Shown: one piece after another, positions 1 through 9,462 of the stretch | How the letters are laid out: each line of letters opens with the position of its first letter | Numbering within the stretch: position 1 is the stretch's first letter | Assembly (NCBI RefSeq): GCF_000195635.1 | Contig: NZ_GL882625.1 | Coordinates: 124,001-188,000, forward strand | Source: Bacteroides fluxus YIT 12057 | GTDB taxonomy: Bacteria > Bacteroidota > Bacteroidia > Bacteroidales > Bacteroidaceae | Reading direction: 5' to 3' | DNA length: 64,000 nucleotides | Position numbers and translations under genes: made by a program | Notes under the pieces: model-generated | The model's input: only the letters and a program-made list of their open reading frames with translations | Told to the model about the DNA's origin: nothing | Databases searched by the model: none

Positions 1-1241
1 TTAAAATTATAACCGATTCTGGGAACAACATGCAACAAACGATCTCCCTTAAACAGCCGATTATACTTGAACTCCTGCCTGTAAGAAAAACCGTTCTTAC
101 CACTATAACTCATCAAGAACGGATTTATCAACGGCGAACAGCGCACACTTCCTATCTTTGCAAGATCCACTGTATAACGACTAATCAACGCATCACCGAT
201 CTGTCCCCAGAATTCCAGATTCTTGTTCTTCGGTTTCTTTTTCCAGAGAAGAGTATCACGCCTCAAGAAGTAGTCCTGATACAGTTTTTTTTCATGGGCG
301 GACAAGGGAACAGGACGTATCTCATTGAAATAAACCGTATCACGCTGAGAAGCATTCGTATCGCTACGCAAGGTGTAAGATTCAGACAAATCATACTTGC
401 TTTTCTCCTTTTTTTTCCGCCTTACGGAAGGGTCGCGCTGAACAATGTCCTTATAATCAAGTACCGCTGTATAATTACCGTCCACCACATTGCCCAAAAA
501 ACGAAAAGTAGCATCTATATCATAATGTACAGGAAGAAACTCGTCCGACTCCCCCACACCTCCCATCTGCACCAGATTGTTAAAACGCAACATTTCATTA
601 CGTCCCGCAAACCTGATCTCACGGACGCTCCACACATTATCGCTAACTACCATATATCCGCCTACAAGTTGAAAGCTTTTGCTTTTCGGCATAAAACGAA
701 TTTTATAGCGGAGATTATGCCTTTCTCCCATCACCGTGTCAATACGGTAAGTATAATATTTCTTCGCATTGGGAGCCAAGGGAGAAAGCAGCTTATCATA
801 TAATAAGGTAGAAGAATAAATATTTATATGAAAATATTCCGGCAGACGCCCATCCAAATCCCAAAATTCGGAAGCTGTGCCAACCGTCGCCTTTATCTTC
901 TGGTCGTAGATGTTTGGGGAAGTGAAATGCAAGTCACTATAGGTTTCCATCATATATTCCTTCACACCTTTTCTGATACGGAACATTGAAGGTATGAAAC
1001 GAAGAATATGATTCTTCTTCCGGATATTCACCCGCCCTTTTATATACAATTCTGCTTTGTAACTATCTACGATACGCTCATAGAAAGGGGCAAAAAAGAT
1101 GACTTTATCCATGATGGAATCGGCTGAACGTACCAATATGTCATTGGGATAAGACGCAGGTACTGCTCTTACCTTCTGCCAACCTGACAACAGGAAACAA
1201 ATCCCAATCCATATAAACAATAAACGTTTCAACCGCAACAT
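1..1241 (-). CDS. DUF5686 family outer-membrane protein, N-terminal part (cut by window edge)
   Basis: The frame is open from an ATG at 1241 to the left edge, about 413 codons, with no stop. The N-terminus (MLRLKRLLFIWIGICFLLSG) is a signal peptide. The following text (SADSIMDKVIFFAPFYERIV, AELYIKGRVNIRKKN, IYDQKIKATVGTASEFWD, then a YYTYRIDTV and DIDATFRFLGNVVDGNYTAV block) matches my recollection of the DUF5686 proteins of Bacteroides. Those are exported proteins with a C-terminal outer-membrane beta-barrel; their function is unknown. The carboxypeptidase-regulatory domain often found in front is not obvious, so this may be the short form. The C-terminus is outside the window. The gene is divergent from glnN across 249 bases. 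Confidence 0.75.
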   Translation of the reverse strand, partial: MLRLKRLLFIWIGICFLLSGWQKVRAVPASYPNDILVRSADSIMDKVIFFAPFYERIVDSYKAELYIKGRVNIRKKNHILRFIPSMFRIRKGVKEYMMETYSDLHFTSPNIYDQKIKATVGTASEFWDLDGRLPEYFHINIYSSTLLYDKLLSPLAPNAKKYYTYRIDTVMGERHNLRYKIRFMPKSKSFQLVGGYMVVSDNVWSVREIRFAGRNEMLRFNNLVQMGGVGESDEFLPVHYDIDATFRFLGNVVDGNYTAVLDYKDIVQRDPSVRRKKKEKSKYDLSESYTLRSDTNASQRDTVYFNEIRPVPLSAHEKKLYQDYFLRRDTLLWKKKPKNKNLEFWGQIGDALISRYTVDLAKIGSVRCSPLINPFLMSYSGKNGFSYRQEFKYNRLFKGDRLLHVVPRIGYNF

Positions 1242-1368
1242 CTCTTTATAGACAGGGGCAAATATAAAAAAAAAATGCTATAGTACACCTTTATGCAACC
1301 ATAAACAAAAGACATAATCCCGATGCCACCGATATCATCTGAAATCATTTTTCAGACAGCACCCTATG

Positions 1369-1435
1369 TTTTTAGGGGGTATATCATCAAAAAAAACACT
1401 ATTTTTTCAATAATACCCCTATTATTTAGGGGGTA
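1369..1435. promoter_or_regulatory. Direct repeats upstream of glnN, candidate operator
   Basis: The 11-mer TTTAGGGGGTA occurs at 1371-1381 and again at 1425-1435, 54 bases apart. The second copy faces an upstream TACCCCTA (about 1414-1421), giving an imperfect palindrome. The pair ends 16 bases before the glnN -7 box. That position suggests a binding site for a regulator of glnN, but no protein can be named from the sequence. Confidence 0.4.
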
Positions 1436-1451
1436 GTTTAGAAAAAACATG

Positions 1452-1459
1452 TATTTTTG
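1452..1459 (+). promoter_or_regulatory. glnN promoter -7 box
   Basis: TATTTTTG fits the Bacteroides -7 consensus TAnnTTTG and lies 31 bases before the chosen glnN start. No clear TTTG is seen at the usual -33 distance. The repeated AGGGGGTA motif occupies that region instead, which would fit a promoter that needs an activator. Confidence 0.55.
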
Positions 1460-1490
1460 CGCCCAACAACCAATAAAAGAAGAGACTCAT

Positions 1491-3680
1491 ATGTCAAAAA
1501 TGCGTTTTTTTGCTTTGCAAGAGCTTGCCAATCGTCAACCTCTTGAAGTCACTCCCCCTTCAAACAAACTGTCCGACTATTATGGCAGTCATGTTTTTGA
1601 TCGTAAGAAAATGCAGGAGTACCTGCCCAGGGAAGCCTACAAGGCTGTGACAGATGCTATTGAAAAAGGTACTCCCATCAATCGTGAAATGGCGGACTTG
1701 ATAGCCAACGGCATGAAAAGTTGGGCAAAATCCCTTAATGTCACCCACTACACCCACTGGTTTCAACCTCTGACAGACGGAACAGCCGAAAAACATGACG
1801 GCTTCATTGAATTCGGAGAAGGTACGGAAGTCATCGAACGTTTTTCCGGCAAACTGCTCATCCAACAAGAGCCGGATGCATCTTCCTTCCCCAACGGAGG
1901 TATCAGAAACACCTTCGAAGCTCGTGGATACACCGCCTGGGACGTTTCCTCCCCCGCATTCGTGGTAGATACGACTCTTTGCATTCCTACCATATTCATT
2001 TCTTATACCGGCGAGGCACTGGACTACAAGACCCCGCTGCTCAAAGCACTGGCTGCCGTAGATAGAGCAGCAACAGACGTATGCCAGCTGTTCGACAAAA
2101 ACATAACACGTGTTTATACCAACTTGGGTTGGGAACAGGAATACTTTCTTGTTGACTTGGCGCTATACAACGCCCGCCCGGACCTCTGTCTGACAGGACG
2201 TACATTGATGGGGCATTCCTCCGCCAAAGACCAACAGCTGGAAGACCACTACTTCGGTTCTATTCCCCCACGTGTCACCGCATTCATGAAAGAGTTGGAG
2301 ATAGAATGCCACAAACTGGGAATCCCGGTCAAGACACGTCACAACGAGGTAGCGCCTAATCAGTTCGAATTGGCCCCTATTTTTGAAAACGCCAACCTTG
2401 CCAACGACCACAACCAACTGGTAATGGACTTAATGAAACGTATCGCCCGCAAACATAACTTTGTCGTATTGCTGCATGAGAAACCTTATAGCGGAGTAAA
2501 CGGTTCGGGTAAACATAACAACTGGTCACTCTGTACCGATACGGGCGTCAACCTTTTCGCACCCGGCAAGAACCCGAAAGGCAATATGCTTTTCCTCACT
2601 TTCCTGGTGAATGTCTTGATGATGGTTTACAAAAACCAGGACTTATTGCGCGCCTCCATCATGAGTGCAGGCAACAGCCACCGTTTGGGTGCCAACGAAG
2701 CTCCTCCGGCCATTCTGTCCATTTTTTTGGGAACACAATTATCTAATATTCTTGACGAGATAGCCCGCCAAGTCAGCAACAGCAAGATGACGGCTGAAGA
2801 AAAAACCACGCTGAAGCTGGGTATCGGCCGCATCCCTGAGATTCTGCTAGACACCACAGACCGTAACCGTACATCTCCATTCGCCTTTACAGGTAACCGT
2901 TTCGAGTTCCGTGCCGCCGGCTCCACCGCCAACTGCGCCGCCGCAATGATCGCCATCAACGCAGCCATGGCCAACCAGCTGAATGAATTCAAAGTGTCTA
3001 TCGACAAACTGATGGAGGAAGGCGTAGGCAAGGATGAAGCTATCTTCCGCATCCTCAAAGAAACGATTATCTCTTCCGAACCGATCCGTTTTGAAGGAGA
3101 TGGTTACTCTGAACAATGGAAAGAAGAAGCCGCCCGCCGCGGACTGACCAACATCTGTCATGTTCCCGAAGCTTTGATGCACTACATGGACAACCAATCC
3201 CGTTCCGTACTCATCGGCGAACATATCTTCAATGAGATAGAACTTGCCTGCCGCCTGGAAGTGGAGTTGGAAAAATACACCATGAAAGTACAAATAGAAA
3301 GCCGCGTATTGGGTGATCTTGCCATCAACCATATCGTGCCGACCGCCGTCATTTACCAGAACCGCTTGTTGGAAAACTTGCGAGGGCTGCGTGAAACCTT
3401 CTCCCCGGAAGAATATGAAGTTCTTGCCGCCGACCGAAAGGAACTTATCCGTGAGATTTCACAACGGGTCACCGCCATCAAAATGCTGGTGCGTGACATG
3501 ACCGAAGCCCGTAAAGTCGCCAACCACATGGACAACTATAAGGACAGGGCTTTCGCATACGAAGAAAACGTACGCCCATATCTGGACAGCATCCGCGACC
3601 ATATAGACCATCTTGAAATGGAAATAGACGATGAAATATGGCCGTTGCCTAAATATAGGGAACTGCTGTTCACCAAATGA
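1491..3680 (+). CDS. glnN: Glutamine synthetase type III
   Basis: Glutamine synthetase makes glutamine from glutamate, ammonia and ATP and is the main ammonia-assimilating enzyme. The 729 residues from MSKMRFFALQELANR agree in length and nearly continuous sequence with GSIII of Bacteroides as I recall it. Landmarks are the GSIII N-terminal domain, KTRHNEVAPNQFELAPIFE, VNGSGKHNNWS, the glycine-poor NRTSPFAFTGNRFEFRAAGS block, and the C-terminal HLEMEIDDEIWPLPKYRELL. An in-frame ATG at 1449 would overlap the -7 box at 1452, so the start at 1491 is preferred. A Crp/Fnr regulator follows in the same direction after 236 bases. Confidence 0.97.
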   Translation: MSKMRFFALQELANRQPLEVTPPSNKLSDYYGSHVFDRKKMQEYLPREAYKAVTDAIEKGTPINREMADLIANGMKSWAKSLNVTHYTHWFQPLTDGTAEKHDGFIEFGEGTEVIERFSGKLLIQQEPDASSFPNGGIRNTFEARGYTAWDVSSPAFVVDTTLCIPTIFISYTGEALDYKTPLLKALAAVDRAATDVCQLFDKNITRVYTNLGWEQEYFLVDLALYNARPDLCLTGRTLMGHSSAKDQQLEDHYFGSIPPRVTAFMKELEIECHKLGIPVKTRHNEVAPNQFELAPIFENANLANDHNQLVMDLMKRIARKHNFVVLLHEKPYSGVNGSGKHNNWSLCTDTGVNLFAPGKNPKGNMLFLTFLVNVLMMVYKNQDLLRASIMSAGNSHRLGANEAPPAILSIFLGTQLSNILDEIARQVSNSKMTAEEKTTLKLGIGRIPEILLDTTDRNRTSPFAFTGNRFEFRAAGSTANCAAAMIAINAAMANQLNEFKVSIDKLMEEGVGKDEAIFRILKETIISSEPIRFEGDGYSEQWKEEAARRGLTNICHVPEALMHYMDNQSRSVLIGEHIFNEIELACRLEVELEKYTMKVQIESRVLGDLAINHIVPTAVIYQNRLLENLRGLRETFSPEEYEVLAADRKELIREISQRVTAIKMLVRDMTEARKVANHMDNYKDRAFAYEENVRPYLDSIRDHIDHLEMEIDDEIWPLPKYRELLFTK

Positions 3681-3690
3681 TAACCTGCTA

Positions 3691-3804
3691 TATTTACGAT
3701 TTTACGATGTACGATTGATAGTACCCTCAAAATCAAAGGACAGCCGCTTACAGACAGCGCTTTTGAAAAACAAATTTCAATCGTACATCGTATATCGTAA
3801 AATA
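3691..3804. repeat. Intergenic inverted repeat downstream of glnN
   Basis: An arm at 3691-3720 (containing TTTACGATGTACGATTGA) is matched in reverse complement by 3775-3804, with a one-base shift and one mismatch over about 30 bases. The spacer is 54 bases. A long stem could form in the transcript after glnN and may act as its terminator. The right arm is related to the TTTCAATCGTAAATCGTA repeats at 31731 and 38436. Confidence 0.6.
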
Positions 3805-3853
3805 GCAAATAGATACCTCCCATTTTTTCCTCTCCTACATCTTTTTCCTCCCC

Positions 3854-3888
3854 TTTGCGTAATATTTAATTTTTTCTTTTTACATTTG
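3854..3888 (+). promoter_or_regulatory. Promoter of the Crp/Fnr regulator gene
   Basis: TTTG at 3854-3857 and TACATTTG at 3881-3888 are separated by 23 bases, slightly longer than the usual spacing. The -7 box lies 28 bases before the ATG at 3917. Confidence 0.5.
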
Positions 3889-3916
3889 TGCTGTATAACA
3901 CAGTTTTGCAGCATTT

Positions 3917-4618
3917 ATGGTAAAAATAAACTTGTCTGATATTAATGTTCCGGAGTTGATTGCGGATATATGGTCTCCTCTAAACGGAGAGCAGCGGGAA
4001 TTTCTTGCTAACCACTTCACGCTCCAAAATTATAAGAAAAACGAAGTTATCCATTGTGAGGGTGAGACACCTACCCACTTGATGTGCCTATTGAGCGGGA
4101 AAGTAAAAATCTATAAAGACGGTGTAGGTGGCAGAAGCCAGATTATCCGCATGATAAAACCTGTTGAATACTTCGGTTACCGTCCTTATTTTGCAAAGAC
4201 AGATTATGTTACCGCAGCATCTGCATTCGAGCCTTCACTTGTCTGCCAGATACCTATGACCGCCCTCATGACACTGCTTGCGCAGAACAATGATCTTGCC
4301 CTGTTCTTCATCAAACAATTATCCATAGACTTGGGTATCGCTGATGAACGTACCGTAAACCTGACTCAAAAACACATTCGCGGACGTTTGGCCGAATCTC
4401 TGATTTTCTTGAAAGAAAGTTATGGACTTGAAGAAGACGGTTCCACATTGAGTATATATCTTTCGCGTGAGGATCTTGCCAACTTGTCTAACATGACCAC
4501 TTCCAATGCCATCCGTACACTATCACAATTTGCCACAGAGCGCCTAATTACCATTGACGGACGCAAAATCAAGATCATCGACGAAGAAAAACTTAAAAAG
4601 ATAAGCAAGATAGGATAA
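3917..4618 (+). CDS. Crp/Fnr family transcriptional regulator
   Basis: This 233-residue protein has an N-terminal cyclic-nucleotide-binding-like beta-barrel (about residues 25-130, with NYKKNEVIHCEGETPTHLMCLLSGKVKIYKDG cut into strands typical of the fold). A C-terminal winged helix (about 165-225, LSREDLANLSNMTTSNAIRT) follows. The cysteine set of Fnr-type oxygen sensors is absent and no complete cAMP-binding signature is obvious, so the ligand is unknown. The position directly after glnN, with its own promoter, makes a link to nitrogen status possible, but that is inference from neighbourhood only. Confidence 0.88.
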   Translation: MVKINLSDINVPELIADIWSPLNGEQREFLANHFTLQNYKKNEVIHCEGETPTHLMCLLSGKVKIYKDGVGGRSQIIRMIKPVEYFGYRPYFAKTDYVTAASAFEPSLVCQIPMTALMTLLAQNNDLALFFIKQLSIDLGIADERTVNLTQKHIRGRLAESLIFLKESYGLEEDGSTLSIYLSREDLANLSNMTTSNAIRTLSQFATERLITIDGRKIKIIDEEKLKKISKIG

Positions 4619-4833
4619 CAATTAACCGGTCCCCCACTCCGTTAATGACCTCTTCCTATATGCACAATTTATTAACTTAACACTAGCTGAAATCATAAAA
4701 GCACATCAGACCTACTCTTATTGGCCAACTTATTCTTTTTCTTTTCCGGATGCTGCCAGACATCCGAATCAGCTACCGCATCATCCTTTCGGATATGTGT
4801 AGATGAGATGGAAATCCATTGATTATAAAACAA

Positions 4834-4892
4834 GATTAGTGATTAACAGGATGCGCCATCACACCGCAAACTATCAATCACTAATCCTATTT
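4834..4892. terminator. Hairpin between convergent genes
   Basis: GATTAGTGATT (about 4834-4844) is repeated in reverse complement as AATCACTAATC about 30 bases further on. It lies between the end of the Crp/Fnr gene and the end of trxB, which converge, so it could end transcripts from both sides. The rest of 4619-4908 holds no gene that I can support. Confidence 0.45.
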
Positions 4893-4908
4893 CGCCAACT
4901 TCCGGTCT

Positions 4909-5859
4909 TTAAATGATGCCTTTTGCCGACAAGTACCTTTCCGCTTCAATAGCTGCCTTACAACCACTGCCCGCAGCGGTAATCGCCTGACGGTAATGAG
5001 GATCGGCCACATCACCGGCAGCAAACACACCGGGAACTTTGGTACGCGGAGTATCGGGTTCGGTAATGATGTAACCCACTTCGTCCGTATCTACATAAGG
5101 CTTGAAAATATCCGAGTTCGGTTTGTGACCGATAGCCAGGAAGAAACCGTCGATAGCCAGATCGTAACGTTCTTCATCCGGTTCGCCCATACGTTTCACC
5201 AAGTGTACACCTTCCACACCATTCTCTCCAAACAAGCCTACGGCATTGTGTTCAAACAATACTTCAATCTTGTCATGATTCATCACACGCTCCTGCATAA
5301 TCTTGGAGGCGCGTAAGAAAGGTTTGCGGACAATCAGATAAACCTTTGATGCCAATCCGGCAAGATAGACCGCTTCCTCACAGGCAGTGTCTCCACCACC
5401 AACAACGGCTACCGTTTTCTTACGATAGAAGAAACCGTCGCAAGTGGCACAAGCACTGACCCCCATACCGGCATATTTCTTTTCATCATCGAGTCCCAGA
5501 TATTTGGCGGCAGCACCCGTAGCAATGATAAGCGTCTCCGTCTCAATCACCTTTTCCTCATCGATGGTAATCTTATAAGGCGCTTTGCTCAAATCGGCAG
5601 CAGTAGCAATGCCATAACGCAAGTCGGCACCGAAACGTTCTGCCTGCTTACGCAAGTCCTCCATCAATTCCGGACCACCGATACCAGCCGGATAACCCGG
5701 GAAGTTTTCCACATCCGTAGTCGTAGTCAACTGTCCACCCGGTTGCAATCCTGCATAGAGCACCGGTGAAAGATTAGCACGGCCTGCATAAATAGCAGCT
5801 GTATATCCGGCAGGACCGGAACCAATAATCAGACATTTTACTTTTTCTGTTTCCATCAT
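4909..5859 (-). CDS. trxB: Thioredoxin reductase
   Basis: This enzyme reduces thioredoxin with NADPH through FAD and a redox disulfide. The 316 residues hold the N-terminal FAD-binding GSGPAGYTAA (about 13-22), the redox pair Cys137-Ala-Thr-Cys140 in ACATCDGFFY, the NADPH-binding VVGGGDTACEEAVYL, and the C-terminal FAD motif GVFAAGDVADPHYRQAITAAGSG. The length is normal for the low-molecular-weight bacterial type. The start could be either of two adjacent ATGs. It is the last gene of the leftward run ftsK-lolA-trxB. Confidence 0.97.
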   Translation of the reverse strand: MMETEKVKCLIIGSGPAGYTAAIYAGRANLSPVLYAGLQPGGQLTTTTDVENFPGYPAGIGGPELMEDLRKQAERFGADLRYGIATAADLSKAPYKITIDEEKVIETETLIIATGAAAKYLGLDDEKKYAGMGVSACATCDGFFYRKKTVAVVGGGDTACEEAVYLAGLASKVYLIVRKPFLRASKIMQERVMNHDKIEVLFEHNAVGLFGENGVEGVHLVKRMGEPDEERYDLAIDGFFLAIGHKPNSDIFKPYVDTDEVGYIITEPDTPRTKVPGVFAAGDVADPHYRQAITAAGSGCKAAIEAERYLSAKGII

Positions 5860-5936
5860 AATGTTATTTACTATTCTAAAATTCGCAATTAAAGTTGTTT
5901 ATCATTCAGATTCATCGAAGAATCCGCCCTTTTCGT

Positions 5937-6569
5937 CTATCTCAAGTCAATAATCTCCGCTGTAGGATAGGCTTTCTTGTCAAACACAAAAAAGCTGTCC
6001 GGATACACCTGTCCCGTCCGGTAAGAATTAATGATAATCACAACGGTCTCTCCTCCCCGCTGCGCCATACTGACACGTACAGGGCGAAAAGAATCTTTCG
6101 CCACGTACAAGATGACGCACTGCAAGTCCTGCTTCCGGTCGGTAGCGGTGAATACAAGCTTATAGAGAGACTGATCCTGCGCATTGTCCATCTTCCCTAA
6201 TTTCAGTTTATATCCGCGCTCATCAAGAGACAAGAAAACATAAGGGTTAATGCTCTGCAACTCTTCGGGAGTAGGTTCGGACACATTCACTTCTTCACTG
6301 GAAGCCAGATAGCTCCATTGCGTATGTCCGTCAAACCAAGTGGTTGTCCCCTCCGCCTCCAGCAGGAATTTATCTCCTTTCAAGCATATCGTACCCGTAG
6401 AAGCACCTTCGGACGTACGAACCGTAAAAGCAGCCTTTATGCCCCCCGCTTCCCTGAAATTCCGGGCAGCCTGTTCCAAAACCTCTTTCGCATCCGGTTG
6501 CTGCGCCAATACCGGCACAGACAAAAGCAACAGAGCAATACTTAACAAAATCGGATTGATTCTCAACAT
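5937..6569 (-). CDS. LolA-like outer-membrane lipoprotein carrier protein
   Basis: A 210-residue exported protein with a signal peptide (MLRINPILLSIALLLLSVPV, cleavage likely after VLAQ) and a LolA-type fold: KAAFTVRTSEGASTGTICLKGDKFLLE, TTTWFDGHTQWSYL, then repeating strands. LolA carries lipoproteins across the periplasm from LolCDE. An upstream TTG at 6593 could extend the frame by eight residues, but the ATG at 6569 gives a cleaner signal peptide. It lies 90 bases after ftsK and 77 bases before trxB in the same direction. Bacteroidota proteins of this type are distant from E. coli LolA, so the role rests on family resemblance. Confidence 0.85.
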   Translation of the reverse strand: MLRINPILLSIALLLLSVPVLAQQPDAKEVLEQAARNFREAGGIKAAFTVRTSEGASTGTICLKGDKFLLEAEGTTTWFDGHTQWSYLASSEEVNVSEPTPEELQSINPYVFLSLDERGYKLKLGKMDNAQDQSLYKLVFTATDRKQDLQCVILYVAKDSFRPVRVSMAQRGGETVVIIINSYRTGQVYPDSFFVFDKKAYPTAEIIDLR

Positions 6570-6659
6570 ATTGTTTTGAATTATAAAGTTCAAGCCATGA
6601 ATTATGAATGAAAGCTATACACGATGATTCACCCTTCACCCTAAAAATCTAACCCATTA

Positions 6660-9164
6660 CTAATTCAAATTGTTCAGACGCATTTCCAAATCATTCTCGT
6701 CCACACAGAACACCTCACGCGCCTTACTTCCTTGTGCAGGACCCACAATACCTGCTTTCTCCAACTGATCCATGATACGTCCCGCACGGTTATAGCCGAT
6801 AGCAAACTTACGCTGTATAAGCGACGTAGAACCTTGCTGATGAATCACCACCAGCCGGGCAGCATCTTCAAACAAAGGATCCAGACGCCCCATATCCACG
6901 TCTCCCAAATCGCCTCCCGCATTTTCATCCACATATTCAGGCAGATAGAAAGCGGTGGGATATCCTTGCTGGCGGGCTATATACTTGGTGATTTCCGCCA
7001 CTTCCGGCGTATCGATAAAAGCACACTGAACACGCACCGGATCGGCTCCCTGCAAGAACAGCATATCACCACGCCCGATCAACTGATTAGCTCCCGGACG
7101 GTCAAGAATAGTACGTGAATCGACCATCGCCGATACACGGAAAGCGATACGCGCAGGGAAGTTCGCCTTGATCGTACCGGTAATGATATTGGTAGTAGGG
7201 CGCTGCGTCGCAATAATCATGTGAATACCTACGGCACGCGCCAACTGGGCGATACGGGCGATAGGCAATTCCACATCCTTACCGGCAGTCATAATCAAAT
7301 CACCGAACTCATCAATCACTACCACGATGTACGGCATGAACTTATGTCCCTTTTCTGGGTTCAGACGACGGTTGATAAACTTCTCGTTATACTCTTTGAT
7401 ATTGCGCACATGAGCGGCTTTCAACAAGTCATAACGTGTATCCATTTCCACACAGATAGAATTCAAGGTCTGCACCACCTTGGTTACATCCGTAATGATC
7501 GCATCCCCTCCATCGGGCAGTTTTGCAAGAAAATGATGTTCAATCACAGAGTAGATGCTGAATTCCACCTTTTTGGGGTCAACCAGCACAAATTTCAATT
7601 CCGCCGGATGCTTCTTATATAATAAGGAAGTGATAATGGCATTCAGTCCCACAGACTTACCTTGACCGGTGGCACCGGCAACAAGCACATGCGGCATCTT
7701 GCACAAATCCACCATAAACACTTCATTCGTAATGGTCTTACCCAATGCGATGGGCAAGTCATAGGTAGATTCCTGGAACTTCTTGCTACCGATGATACTC
7801 TGACCGGACACGATTTTCGGATTTGAGTTCGGCACCTCGATACCGATAGTCCCCTTGCCGGGAATAGGCGCAATGATACGGATACCCAACGCCGAAAGGC
7901 TGAGGGCGATATCATCTTCCAAACCACGGATTTTAGAAATACGGACACCCTGTTCGGGAGTAATTTCATAAAGCGTCACAGTAGGACCTACAGTAGCCTT
8001 GATGGTACTTATCTCTATACCGAAACTACGCAATGTATTGATGATCTTGTCCTTGTTGGCATTCTGCTCAGCCATATCAATCGTCGGACCGTTATCATCA
8101 TAATGCTTCATCAGGTCTATTGTAGGATAATGATAACTTTCCAGATCCAGGCGAGGGTTATACGGTTCTTTCTCAGTGCCTACATACTCTTCTTCCTCCG
8201 TCTTTTCAATCTGGAATGCAGGTTCCCTCTCCACCGGCTGTTCCCGCAAAGGAGGTTCCGCTTCCACCGCCGAAGTCTCAAAAGTCATAGTCACATCCCC
8301 GTCATCCGCCCTAGCCGGCCTTACCCTGCCGTCATCTCCTCCCAAGTCGAGAGTTATCTCATTTGAAGAACCCTTTTCTTCCTCCTCTTCTCCCGGTTTC
8401 TCTTCCGGCACAATAACTTCCTCCTTTTCCCGGTTCTCAGACTGCGGTACGAATGGCTTTTCTTTCGCTCCCCAAGAGGTCTTAAACTCCTCCGGTGTCT
8501 CTCCCAGTGTACTCTCCGCCTTCTCCTTACGCTTCAGAAAGCTGAGGGTGAACAATTTCCGCAACCAGATGATAGTCCGCGCACTCAGGTAGATCAGGAA
8601 ACAGATGGCCGTCACCAATAAAATCAGCCATACTCCCGGCACTCCTACCTGCGACACCAGCCAATTTCCGACATTATATCCGTGCATACCGCCCAAATAA
8701 AGGAACGAGTCCTTGTAATGGTCCACAAATACAAAACCGAAAAAGACCGAAAACCACACCAGCAACAATGAGCAGCCGATAAACCACTTCCATAGGCGCA
8801 CCACACGCACCTTCATCAACTTCAATCCGGCTACAGCCAAAAAGACAAGGATAAAAAAAGACGAGATACCGAAACAGTCATTTATCAGATAACTGGCCAA
8901 TTGTGCTCCGCGTGAGCCGGCATAGTTTTTCACTCCATTATTCGTGGAAGCCAACTCCTGTGCATTCCCTCCGTCAATAATGCTCTGGTCAGCCGCCCCC
9001 GTAAAGAAGAACGATGAAAAAGCAAGCAATAAATAGACAGAAAAGATTACAAGAATCAACCCGATAACAAAATGCACCGTTTCACTCTTGAATATAGCCG
9101 CCAATTTCCCGAAAAACGAGAGTGACAGTTCCGTATCTTTGGTTGTAGAATTTTTCTTTGCCAT
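6660..9164 (-). CDS. ftsK: FtsK/SpoIIIE family DNA translocase
   Basis: The 834-residue translocase moves chromosome ends out of the closing septum. Four membrane segments lie at about 32-56, 99-118, 126-148 and 175-195. An acidic, proline-rich linker (about 215-345) follows. The RecA-like motor has Walker A GATGQGKS at 497-504 and Walker B VVVIDEFGDL with Asp618-Glu619. The C-terminal winged-helix gamma domain (about 770-834, DPLFEDAARLVVIHQQGSTS) is the part that reads polar DNA motifs in other bacteria. The length is normal for Bacteroidota. A possible -7 box (TACTTTTG, minus strand, 9194-9201) lies 30 bases upstream. Confidence 0.96.
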   Translation of the reverse strand: MAKKNSTTKDTELSLSFFGKLAAIFKSETVHFVIGLILVIFSVYLLLAFSSFFFTGAADQSIIDGGNAQELASTNNGVKNYAGSRGAQLASYLINDCFGISSFFILVFLAVAGLKLMKVRVVRLWKWFIGCSLLLVWFSVFFGFVFVDHYKDSFLYLGGMHGYNVGNWLVSQVGVPGVWLILLVTAICFLIYLSARTIIWLRKLFTLSFLKRKEKAESTLGETPEEFKTSWGAKEKPFVPQSENREKEEVIVPEEKPGEEEEEKGSSNEITLDLGGDDGRVRPARADDGDVTMTFETSAVEAEPPLREQPVEREPAFQIEKTEEEEYVGTEKEPYNPRLDLESYHYPTIDLMKHYDDNGPTIDMAEQNANKDKIINTLRSFGIEISTIKATVGPTVTLYEITPEQGVRISKIRGLEDDIALSLSALGIRIIAPIPGKGTIGIEVPNSNPKIVSGQSIIGSKKFQESTYDLPIALGKTITNEVFMVDLCKMPHVLVAGATGQGKSVGLNAIITSLLYKKHPAELKFVLVDPKKVEFSIYSVIEHHFLAKLPDGGDAIITDVTKVVQTLNSICVEMDTRYDLLKAAHVRNIKEYNEKFINRRLNPEKGHKFMPYIVVVIDEFGDLIMTAGKDVELPIARIAQLARAVGIHMIIATQRPTTNIITGTIKANFPARIAFRVSAMVDSRTILDRPGANQLIGRGDMLFLQGADPVRVQCAFIDTPEVAEITKYIARQQGYPTAFYLPEYVDENAGGDLGDVDMGRLDPLFEDAARLVVIHQQGSTSLIQRKFAIGYNRAGRIMDQLEKAGIVGPAQGSKAREVFCVDENDLEMRLNNLN

Positions 9165-9462
9165 ATTTCTTAGATATCTATGAGAATCGATTGCAAAAGT
9201 AATAAAAAACTATCCTTTTACCATGTTGTTTCATCCTTTAATTTTCCGCCCCACAGGTTACGGGCAGTTTCAAACCTGCCATAACTTGAATTCAAACCCA
9301 AGGATTACCCGAGTTTCATCACACATGCTGCTTGCATGCCTACACGATACTATACAACATTTTGACCTGCTGCACTTTACCGCATACAAGCAAACACAAT
9401 GCAGGTATACAGACACATTTTACCTGCACCGGTTACGCGTCCCACAAAAACAGGATCCGTCT

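Noticed and set aside
30..803. Plus-strand frame of 257 codons
   Set aside because: It lies entirely antisense to the DUF5686 gene, has no domain, and its composition is that of a shadow frame.
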